From: Maylandia zebra
Lineage: Eukaryota > Chordata > Actinopteri > Cichliformes > Cichlidae
DNA: 64,000 bases
Assembly: GCF_041146795.1 (NCBI RefSeq)
Contig: NC_135174.1
Span: forward strand, 19,958,878 to 20,022,877
Reading direction: 5' to 3'
Shown piece after piece: positions 37,088-46,800 of the stretch. The notes under the pieces were generated by a model that did no database searches, was not told where the DNA came from, and saw only the letters and a program-made list of their open reading frames with translations. Positions within the stretch are counted from its first letter, which is position 1; each line of letters starts with the position of its first letter. The position numbers were made by a program, and so were the translations under genes.

Positions 37088-40000
37088 TCATCCATGTAAA
37101 GAAGCTGTGATCTCGGACAACTTGGCGCAGCTTGGTGTGCGAGCCCTCTGTGCTCTTTGGTATAGATCGCTGTCCCCAAAATAGCGAGCTCTGTATAGCA
37201 TTCCTTCCTCTGTAAAAAACAAACACACACACACAATTAAAAAATGATCTCAGCACTGATAATGACACTGACAATCACACCAATACTCATGCTTAAATTC
37301 AGATATAAGAATCATTTATTGTCATACTTTGCTGTTTCTCTTTCCAGCAGTTGTTGCGAAGGTTGGAAATATAATCATCCTCCACCGTTCGCTCCAGATT
37401 TTTCAGATTCACACCAGTGAACTCTTTGGAGAACTGCTCCCCCACATAATATGGCACCTTCAGGTTCTCAGTCAGCCTCTTCTGTGAGTAACCTGCTGAC
37501 CTACGTGACAACAGGCCAGAGTGTGGGAGTGTTATCATATGACAGAATGCAGCACAGATCTTGCACCATCTGTCTGTCTTAACATGAGTCACTGCTGACA
37601 ATGGTTTAAAGCAGGGCCCGAAACTGCAGGCGTATATCTGAACACACAAAGGCAGTGTACTGGGAACGGGACAAGACACATGACAGCAGCACAAACAAGA
37701 GGAGCTCTGTGATTAATTGGAACTAACAGAGGTAGCAGCAAATTAATACGAGCAGAAACAACGGCAAATACTGTGAAGGCAAATCTAACACAACCACCCA
37801 GCTTATGCAAAGATCGAGTGAAAGCACAAGTACCGTGAAAAAAACCTGGGTTGGATGCTGCTAACATAGAGATAATCTTTTGTCTAAGTCCCTCGCAGTT
37901 TTGCAGAACAACAGTTAGTTGTGTTACTTTAGATTCTTGTGTTACAAGGATCACACTCACGGCCTGAAGCTGAGGCTGTAGGAGGGGCTGTTGACCATTA
38001 TTTGACTGAGAGCTGACACAATAACCAGGATGAGGATGGGCATGACTTGCACAAAGAGGGCGAGACCTCCCTGTGGAAAAAACACATTACAAACAAACAC
38101 ACACAGTCTCTGAGAGAAGCCTCAGCTTGTAAAATGGCAGATGACTAAATGTCTCCCCCTGCAGGCAAAACATAAACAACTCTATACAGTTACAGTTTAG
38201 CTTTTTAAGTATCAAACTTACATCTTGCTGTCGCTCTCTTCTCTCCCGCCTTTGGTAACGCATCCGCCCATTATTGTATATGTGAGCATGGCCTAGATTG
38301 ATTTAACACATTTAGCACATAAAAAACGCACCACAGAAATATATATTTGCAATTAAAATACTCCGTCTCACATGCATTATATGGAAACACCAAACTATGA
38401 GACTAACTTGATGGATAACCTCCTCCAAAGAACATATTAAAGAGCTCTTCAGGTGAAATATCCGGCTCAAAGTTTCCATTGTCTGGGCCGTGTCTGGAAG
38501 GATGTCTTCTCCCTTCCTCACACTGATCGTACTGTCTCCTTTTGTTAACATTGCTCAGAACAGCGTACGCGCTGCCAATAGCTGTTGGAAAGTTAGAACA
38601 TGAAGCTGCTATAAGTTGCTTTCTGTAAGTGCTATATGAACCTTGGATGAGTTTAATCACCGTCTTACCTTTAAACGCCTCTGTTGCCCCAGGAGCGCTG
38701 TTCTTATCTGGATGGAATTTCAAAGCAAGTTTTCTATATGATCTCTTCAGTTCATCCTCTGAGGCATCTTTCGACACCCCGAGAATTTCGTAAAAGTCTT
38801 TACATTGTTTTATCCTGTGCAGAGAGCACATGATTACAAATTTCAATCACAATTGCAGTCAATATACCCATCATGGAGTTTATTTTAACCAACAGTATGT
38901 TTATGTAATCAGCAGTCTTACGTACCTCCTCACAGCTTCTAGCTGATCAGCCATGTAGGATTTTGAAGACTCTGCAGGCTTTTCTTCAGGTCTGGCGTTC
39001 TCCTTTATGTTCTGCCGTTGTCGAGGCTCCGACACCCCGCTGAAGTCTGAATGGATATCTTGTCTGGGTGTAAATCCATTCTTTGCTATTACATCCAGCA
39101 ATACTAGAAGATATGTTCAAAGATATTCTATCAAGTACTCAACAGCAGTTAAAAACACAAAATGTTCGATAGTGGGACTATCCATGTCATCAAGCAGATG
39201 TAAAGCTACCAAGCAATCAAGTTCAATGGTATTATAAGAGCTTCTTGGGGGCAGAGTATACAACTATAGCTATGTTTGAAAATCATTAAACTAAATATAG
39301 TTTTTGTTGGAGGATCTGTCTGCTTGTTGCAGCTTTATTTATTTTATTTTATTTTCAGATATGCTGTGGCTGCAGTTTTAACAGGTTTTATATTTATATG
39401 TGAGGTGGGTCATGGTCTAAGGCGTATCTGGGGTGTATGTGGGTGTCCACAGGAATCTAAGAAGAGGTAAAGTTGGGCACAAGCACATGCCACCATGTAT
39501 AGTGGTGCAAAAAAGTATTTGCATCCTTCCTAATGTCATATTTGTTTTGCACATTTGTCCCACTTCTATGTTTGAGAATCAAAGAAAACTTAATGTTAGA
39601 CATGGATAACTCAAATATAATACAAAGTGCAGTTTTTATATCAGGATTTCATTTATTAAGTGAAAAAACTAACCAACCTACCTGCCCCGTGGGAAAAAGT
39701 TATTGCCCCTTAAACCTAATAACTGGTTGTGCCATCCACGGCAGCAAGAACTGGCATCAAGCATTTGGGATAACTCACAATGAATCTTTCACATCACTCT
39801 GGAGGAATTTTGGCCCACTGTTCTTGGCAGAATTGTTTCAGTATGAATGGTCTGTTTAAGGTCATCCTAAAGTATCTGAATAGAATTTAACTCCAGACTT
39901 TGACTAGGCCAACCCAAAACCTTCATTTGGTTTTTATTTAAAGGTGGACTTGCTGGTTGCTTTTCAGTTACTTTGTGCGATTGAGCTTCAACGCAGGAAC

Positions 40001-42480
40001 CGATCGCTGGTCTGATGTTCTTTTTATGAAATGCTGTGTGTTTTATGCCAGATGCAAAGGCACTCAACCTTTCTATAAAGTTCAGCTTTTGTCTCATCAG
40101 TCCACAGAATTTTGTGACCTTCTGGATGAGCCATTGATGTGCTCTTGGAGTACTATTGGTACTCCAAGAAGTACTCAATTATCAGAGAATTTTGTTTGAT
40201 GATCTGAAGCATGTAAGTGGCACAAATGTACAAAAAAAATACAAAAACACAAAAACAAGAAAAAGACAACCTTTTTCACACCAATAAATATAGTACATTT
40301 GTTTGCATGTGTGGCTATATTGATCACTTTTCTGTTTTTATTCAGCTGAATGTTGTATTTCTGTATTTATTTAGTATTGAGCTACAAACCAGATTCCAAA
40401 AAAGTTGTGACACAAAACAAATTGTGAATAAAAACTGAATGCAACGATGTGGAGATGGCAAATGTCAATATTTTATTCAGAATAGAACATAAATCACGGA
40501 ACAAAAGTTGAAACTGAGAAAATGTATCATTTTAAGGGAAAAATATGGTGAAATGTCATGGTGTCAACAAATCCCTAAAAAGTTGGGACAAGGCCATTTT
40601 CACCACTGTGTGGCATCTCCCCTTCTTCTTACAACACTCAACAGACGTCTGGGGACCGAGGAGACCAGTTTCTCAAGTTTAGAAATAGGAATGCTCTCCC
40701 ATTCTTGTCTAATACAGGCCTCTAACTGTTCAATCGTCTTGGGCCTTCTTTGTCGCATCTTCCTCTTTATGATGCGCCAAATGTTCTCTATAGGTGAAAA
40801 ATCTGGACTGCAGACTGGCCATTTCAGTACCCGGATCCTTCTCCTACGCAGCCATGATGTTGTGATTGATGCAGAATGTCGTCTGGCATTATCTTGTTGA
40901 AAAATGCAGGGTCTTCCCTGAAAGAGATGACGTCTGGATGGGAGCATATGTTGTTCTAGAACCTGAATATATTTTTCTGCGTTGATGGTGCCTTTCCAGA
41001 CATGCAAGCTGCCCATGCCACACGCACTCATGCAACCCCATACCATCAGAGATGCAGGCTTCTGAACTGAGTGTTGATAACAACTTGGGTTGTCCTCTTT
41101 GGTCCGGATGACATGGCGTCCCACATTTCCAAAAAGAGCTTCGAATCGTGACTCGTCTGACCACAGAACAGTCTTCATTTTGCCACAGTCCATTTTAAAT
41201 GATCCCTGGCCCAGTGAAAACGCCTGAGCTTGTGGATCTTGCTTAGAAATGGCTTCTTCTTTGCACTGTAGAGTTTCAGCTGGCAATGGCGGATGGCACG
41301 GTGGATTGTGTTCACTGACAATGGTTTCTGGAAGTATTCCTGAGCCCATTCTGTGATTTCCTTTACAGTAGCATTCCTGTTTGTGGTGCAGTGTCGTTTA
41401 AGGGCCCGGAGATCACGGGCATCCAGTATGGGTTTACGCCCTTGACCCTTACGCACAGAGATTGTTCCAGATTCTCTGAATCTTCGGATGATGTTATGCA
41501 CAGTTGATGATGATAACTGCAAAGTCTTTGCAATTTTTCGCCAGGTAACACCTTTCTGATATTGCTCCACTATCTTTCTGCACAACATTGTGGGAATTGG
41601 TGATCCTCTACCCATCTTGGCTTCTGAGAGACACTGCCACTCTGAGAAGCTCTTTTTATACCCAATCATGTTGCCAATTAACCTAATTAGTGTTAATTGG
41701 TCTTCCAGCTCTTCGTTATGCTCAAGTTGACTTTTTCCAGCCTCTTATTGCTACTTGTCCCAACTTTTTTGGGATTTGTTGACACCGTGTAATTTTGAAT
41801 CAACATATTTTTCCTTTGAAATGATACATTTTCTCGGATTAAACTTTTGATCTGTCATCTACGTTCTATTCTGAATAGAATATTGACATTTGCCATCTCC
41901 ACATCATTGCATTCAGTTTTTATTCACAATTTGTTTTGTGTCCCAACTTTTTTGCAATCCGGTTTGTAGATTGGCGAGCTCAGAAGGATAATACCTGTGT
42001 TGTCAAAAATATTTTTTGAAATGATCATGGGAAAGTAGCATGTAGTAATCTTGGACATCTAGGACTTATTTAGCCTTTCTCCCAGTCCACTCCTGTTCAC
42101 CTAAATTAAAGGCTTAGCTTTCTGTTAGAAAAGCAAATTAAAGCACTGCAGACACTTCATTTTAAAGTGAAATTCGTACAAAAAAAAGAATGAGAAAAAA
42201 CGCAGAAGCTGCATAAATGAACCAGCTAGCTTAAGTGCTATCAAAGGCCCTGGCTACATGCGCTGCTCATGAGGAGTGCAGGTGATGCTGCGCATCTTCG
42301 CAGCTGAATGTGCGCCCCCCTCCCCCTTTCCCCCCATATTGACTTACCTTTGGCTTTCTCTGTCGGGAAGAGCCTCTGCGCCTTCTCCAGGAACCTCTGC
42401 GCCTTGTCCGGCTGTTGGTTGGTTAAGGCGGCCGCTGCAATGTCAATGCAGCGCTCCGCTTCGTCCCTGTTTACCTCCAT
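37088..42480 (-). CDS. DNAJB12: DNAJB12, ER-membrane HSP40 co-chaperone
   Basis: Tail-anchored J-protein of the ER membrane whose cytosolic J-domain recruits HSC70 for membrane protein quality control. Exons on the minus strand: 42480-42348, 39103-38926, 38814-38669, 38581-38408, 38292-38222, 38070-37961, 37500-37328, 37209-37088. All are in frame with GT-AG ends, giving 368 residues (human 375). The start is [15 protein letters not shown]; an in-frame ATG 21 bases upstream is possible but lacks homology to human. The J-domain (about residues 105-170) reads [18 protein letters not shown] and [11 protein letters not shown], with the HPD triad. A glycine-rich link (FFGGGYPSS) is followed by one membrane segment, [20 protein letters not shown]. 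The C-terminal DUF1977 part includes [19 protein letters not shown] and YRARYFGD. It ends SLHG like the human protein. Intron 1 (3.2 kb) holds two Tc1 elements. Confidence 0.96.
37221..37235. repeat. (CA)n tract at the acceptor of DNAJB12 exon 8
   Basis: Read on the gene strand this is a GT repeat, ending about 12 bp upstream of the AG at 37210-37211. Confidence 0.85.
39501..40288 (-). mobile_element. Decayed Tc1/mariner element (family C) in DNAJB12 intron 1
   Basis: Begins after a TA with agtggtgcaaaaaagtattt, a terminus of a very common fish Tc1-type family, and ends near 40288 with its mirror (ctttttcacacca). The minus strand at 39867-40178 keeps transposase wording such as [19 protein letters not shown] and [14 protein letters not shown], the region before the final catalytic residue. 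There are many breaks. About 95 bp separate it from the next element. Confidence 0.78.
40600..41349 (-). pseudogene. Tc1 transposase, catalytic DD34E part
   Basis: Homology starts near [13 protein letters not shown] and runs to the stop without further breaks. The first residues of the 249-residue frame (before about residue 55) are out-of-frame translation of the N-terminal part and should be ignored. Confidence 0.85.
41175..41669 (-). pseudogene. Tc1 transposase, N-terminal DNA-binding part
   Basis: The 164-residue frame holds a paired-type pair of helix-turn-helix domains. The likely start is the internal [11 protein letters not shown] (about residue 19), as in related Tc1 proteins. It ends at a stop soon after [12 protein letters not shown], where the frame changes. 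Confidence 0.85.
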
Positions 42481-42829
42481 CGCAGCAGGCATCAGCAGCA
42501 ACTAACTGGACCAGAAGTAAATACGGGCGCCTGATGATGACGCCAGATAGATGCTGCAGGAAAAAAAAATATGTATCAGTCAGTCGGTGATATGCATTCA
42601 TCAATGTGGTGCTATTTTTTTGTCTGCTGCTGGTGCATGGGGATTGGAGATTTTAGTAATAGGTGAGCCCTGTTTGCAGAAAATCAACAGTATCGGCTGC
42701 GTGCGCTGCCCCATTTTCACCATTAGATGGCGACAGATTGCCATTTTTTTTTTCAAATGTAGGTCAAGAGGGTGAACACCCATTGGTGTGTTTATCCATC
42801 CGTCCAACCATCCATCCATTTTCTGCTCC

Positions 42830-42957
42830 TCGCCCGGGTAAATATGGGCCGTGTGATCCTTAATTTGGCCATGCAGTGTGTATCTGCAATTTCCTAATGT
42901 TGTAAACCTGCTCAACATTTGGCAATAAAACCCTTTCTGATTCTGATTCTGATTTTG
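42830..42957 (+). repeat. LINE-type 3' tail with CTGATT repeats
   Basis: Ends in ggcaataaaaccctttctga followed by repeated ttctgattctgatt, the tail style of a common fish non-LTR element. The family is not certain. Confidence 0.65.
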
Positions 42958-43422
42958 CAGCAGAGTCAAAGCTCTTCTTCACAGGGTGACGTAAACAGCC
43001 TTTTCGACCTGTTCTGCAGTGTTTATGGAGACTCAGTTGTTTTTTTTCCCGTCATGCCTAAAATACTTTTTCTGGTGTTCAGCAGCTTATGCTATTTTTG
43101 GGCACATTGAAAGTTTGTATCTCACAATTAAACTTCTATAGACGGAGAATGGGGATGACGTAACAGATGAAGCATCCTATTTTCCTACGTGGGTGGAGGA
43201 CAGGGGGGAGGGGGCTCTACTGCCGGGGTTTGGGTACAGTAACTTGTTTTGTTCCACTTGCATCATTAACACAGTGCTTGTGTTTCACTCCACGCCTGAT
43301 TTCAAAAGGAAAACGGTTACACGGTTCAATGTTTGTGCATGTCTAGACAGCAACAAGATCGGCTAGTCTCCAGAGGTGGCAAATATACATCTGGCAAACC
43401 GGAGAATGAATAAAAGGTGAAC

Positions 43423-43496
43423 AGCAGATAAACAAACAGCCAATCAGAGCCCGAGCAAGAGGCGACAGGCGAGCGCTCATTGGTCGGCCACACCAC
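43423..43496 (+). promoter_or_regulatory. Candidate SREBP/NF-Y module of SCD
   Basis: AGCAGATAAAC (43423-43433) resembles the SREBP-type element AGCAGATTGYG of vertebrate SCD promoters. It is followed 6 bp later by CCAAT (43440-43444), and an inverted ATTGG lies at 43479-43483. GCCACACCAC (43487-43496) is a weak SRE-like match. Spacing and order recall the polyunsaturated-fat response region of mammalian SCD genes. The function is inferred. Confidence 0.45.
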
Positions 43497-43519
43497 GAGT
43501 TCTAGTTCTCATTGCGGAG

Positions 43520-43609
43520 CTATCACTCTCCCTTTTCTGGGTTACTGTAATTTTGGGTCAAGCAGACTGTCCTCCGTTTATCTCGTTTCTGCCCTTCTGC
43601 CTATCTTCG
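43520..43609 (+). other. SCD: Possible non-coding first exon of SCD
   Basis: A good donor (TTCG|GTGAGT) stands at 43609-43610, and an acceptor (ccgctcacag) lies at about 43879, 20 bp upstream of the ATG. This would give a 5' UTR intron of about 270 bp and place the CCAAT boxes within about 100 bp of the transcription start. A TTTATAAG at 43698-43705 is an alternative promoter element. Not proven. Confidence 0.4.
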
Positions 43610-43899
43610 GTGAGTTATTGAGTAAAAATTTTCCCTCCCACAGGTGTTTCATCAGGGGTTTTTTTTTTTTTGGCGCGTTGGAGCGTCGCGTTACCGCTTT
43701 ATAAGTCAGCATCGTCGCTACCGTCTTCCTCTTCATCCTCCGACAGCGCCAGCCAGCAAGCAGCTAGCCTGCCGGGGCTAGTCAGCACAAAATTAATTAA
43801 CATATTGACAAAACAGCCTCCATTACACACAAAAAGCGCCGAGGCGACTGACTTCTCTCCTCTGTTTGCCGCTCACAGCATCACAGCACCGCTGCCACA

Positions 43900-46800
43900 A
43901 TGACGGAGGCGGAGGCGTTAGAGAACAAGCAGCAGCAGCGCAAGTCCAGCAACGGGGATGTTCTTCCAGAGAGCGCCAGAGAAGACGCGTTTGATCACAC
44001 GTACAAAGAGAAAGAGGGCCCAAAACCTCCCCGGATCATCGTATGGAAAAATGTCATACTGATGACTCTGTTGCACATAGGAGCCTTGTACGGCGTGTTC
44101 GTCGTACCTTCAGCATCTCGTTTGACCTTGCTTTGGTGTAAGTGCGAAAAGAAAATTGCCTGTTACACCCCCTTTTCTCCTTTTTTGCATGTTGGTTTTG
44201 TTTACTTATTTAGTGGAAATCATATTTTATCAAATCAACAGCTGTTATGTCAGCAGCACGCCCTGCTTTTCTCGCCGGTGGTGAATGCAAATAGGCGGCT
44301 GCATATATCTGTGATCCTCCCAGCATCCTTCATGGAGATGGAGGATTATAGATCAGGAATAAAGTCATCAGAGATTACATGTCACAGCACGTACCTTTAA
44401 GATGGGCTGTCAGGAAAATAAACTGGCCTCCTTAATGTCAGTTTTTTAAAAATAAAGGTCAAGTAGACAAATGAAGAATAGCTGGATAATTAGCATAAAC
44501 TGCACTTTATTTATACAGTTTCTTCACTGCTGTGTCACAACTCTTTTAGCTTTTAGTCTTTCATGAACTCAACCATGAAATGTTTTTATTATTAGATTTG
44601 GCTTCTTTTACACTGTAAAGGACACAGCTTTACACTGTAATCTCCTTGGGAAACAGACAGGCCAGTGCTAACCAGGTGACCTGAGGGAAATTGTGCACAA
44701 AATCTAATCAAATCCCAAAGAGCCTTTTGGATCAAATTGATAAAGATTGTGGTAAACAAATACTCTAGTGCTTTAACAATTTATGCTATTTGGGGGGAAA
44801 AAACAGAAACGCATCTGTCTCGTGATCTGTCACTTGTTGCTGGATGTTCTTCCCAGCCCTAACAATAACAGTGCAATTGTGCAGAAAATAATGCACAAAC
44901 ACTGCAGTGTGCAGCATCTGCAACAAAGTGCTGTTGACATGAGCACAAAAGTAGGTCAAACTAATTTGCCCATGTGTTTCTTTCCACAGCTGTACTTTGT
45001 TTTTTGATAAGTGCGTTAGGAGTCACTGCAGGAGCGCATCGCCTGTGGAGTCACAGATCCTACAAGGCTACATTACCTTTAAGGATTTTCCTCAGTGTAG
45101 CTAACTCCATGGCATTTCAGGCAAGCAAAAATGACTGTTCTGCTGACACATCTTTTTAGTATACAAACACACACTTATGACCTGGAGCCAAGATAATAGC
45201 AGCTTTTGTTTCACTATAAGTACCGTGCTGTGTCAACAGTGTGCATAATCTTGATCTTAATTCCAAACCACAGAATGATATCTTTGAATGGGCTCGAGAC
45301 CACAGGGTTCACCACAAATACTCGGAAACAGACGCCGACCCTCACAATGCCGTCCGTGGCTTTTTCTTTTCTCATATCGGCTGGCTGTTGGTACGCAAAC
45401 ACCCTGATGTGATCGAGAAAGGACGCAAGCTGGAGCTCACCGACCTGCTAACAGACAAAGTTGTCATGTTTCAGAGGAAGTAAGTGGCATGATTAAGGTT
45501 CAGACTTCACACTGCATCTAGTTGCTAAAAAAAACAACGTGCAATGGGTGCAAATAGCAAGACAGTAGTGTTGCAGTTTCTATAAATATAAGTAAATGTT
45601 AGAGTACTGCTGTGGAGATGTTTTCATAATGGCAAGCTGTGTTAGTCATTCTGGTTTAACAAGATGACAATTACTAACGTAAGATTCACGGAGAGCAGGC
45701 CTAAATGGAAAATAGGTCAAGTGGAAATAAAGGGGAAAAAAGTGAGCATTTTCTTATCTGGCAAACAGAGTTTTTGTATTTAAATAATTTGTTTTTTGCT
45801 GATACCTACTCTCGCTATCTCCTCAACAGGTATTACAAGCTCTCCGTGCTGGTCATGTGCTTTATTATCCCAACAATCGTGCCTTGGTACCTGTGGGGGG
45901 AGTCTCTGTGGGTGGCCTACTTCGTCCCAACTCTGCTTAGGTACACCTTGGTGCTGAACGCTACCTGGCTGGTCAACAGCGCTGCCCACATGTGGGGAAA
46001 CAGGCCCTATGACAAGAACATCAACCCCAGAGAGAACAAGTTTGTCACTTTCAGTGCTATAGGTATGAACAACACCCCAACACATGCTCATGGCAGAAAT
46101 TACACACCAGAATGTACAGCACAGGACAGCGAATGCTTGTATAGGGATATTTTTAAGTATTTTTTAAGTAAAATTGAAGAAGAAAAGCCAGATTTTTAAT
46201 GTAAGTTTGTTACTTCGGTATAGCGTCACCTTCAGAGCAAATGTAATTACATTGTACATGATACATGCCCTCATTTTGCTTTTATTTGACTGCACAGTTG
46301 CGTCAAGCGTTCAGTGCAGTAAAAGTCAAATCATCCAATTATGCTTAAACAAATTTGCTAACCAGTGATTATCATCTCTCTCCCCTATAGTTTCTGTTTT
46401 GCCCTGTCTTCCTATGCTTTCTCTTTTTTCTTTTCTCTGTCCCCTCACCTCGCAAACGGTCGTGGCACGTGGCTCCCTGTTTCTCCCTGGTTCTTCTGGA
46501 GGTTTCCTGTTAAAAGCGAGTTTTTCCTTCCCACCGTCGCCGACAGCTTGCTCATAGGGGATCTTCCGATTGTTGGGAATGCCTCCTTAATACTGCAGGG
46601 TCGTTACCTTGCAGTATAAAGTGCCGTGAGGCGGCTGTTGCTGTGATTTCGCGCTATATAAACGAACTTGAATTGGACTGAATTGAACTAAAACAAAAGG
46701 AACGACTTTTACAGGCCCATGTAAACATTTTATTTACCAGATGTGCTAAATGGTGGATAAAATGTTTAAAAACAAAAAGTACATACTTGATTTGAACCTA

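Larger units (their letters stand above)
40385..41966 (-). mobile_element. Near-complete Tc1/mariner element, transposase split by a frameshift
   Basis: The ends are inverted repeats of about 215 bp (40385-40600 and 41749-41966), flanked by TA on both sides. Each arm holds two copies of an AAAAAGTTGxGACA motif, the IR/DR arrangement known from Sleeping Beauty-type elements. The transposase on the minus strand is in two overlapping frames, 41669-41175 (helix-turn-helix part, [19 protein letters not shown] and KGQGRKP) and 41349-40600 (catalytic part). The catalytic residues are present: [18 protein letters not shown] and SPIENIW, with 34 residues between the second D and the E (DD34E, Tc1 type). 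One single-base shift in an A-run near 41180 separates the two parts. The element sits in DNAJB12 intron 1 on the same strand as the gene. Confidence 0.92.
42481..43520. promoter_or_regulatory. Divergent region between DNAJB12 and SCD
   Basis: The start codons of DNAJB12 (42480, minus) and SCD (43900, plus) are 1.42 kb apart and point away from each other. The region near 42400-42500 is GC-rich with several CpGs, like a housekeeping promoter. It also holds a LINE tail (42830-42957). Motifs nearer SCD are listed separately. Confidence 0.6.

Noticed and set aside
42601-42969. 122-residue ORF on the minus strand between DNAJB12 and SCD
   Set aside because: Mostly antisense LINE tail and tandem CTGATT repeats.
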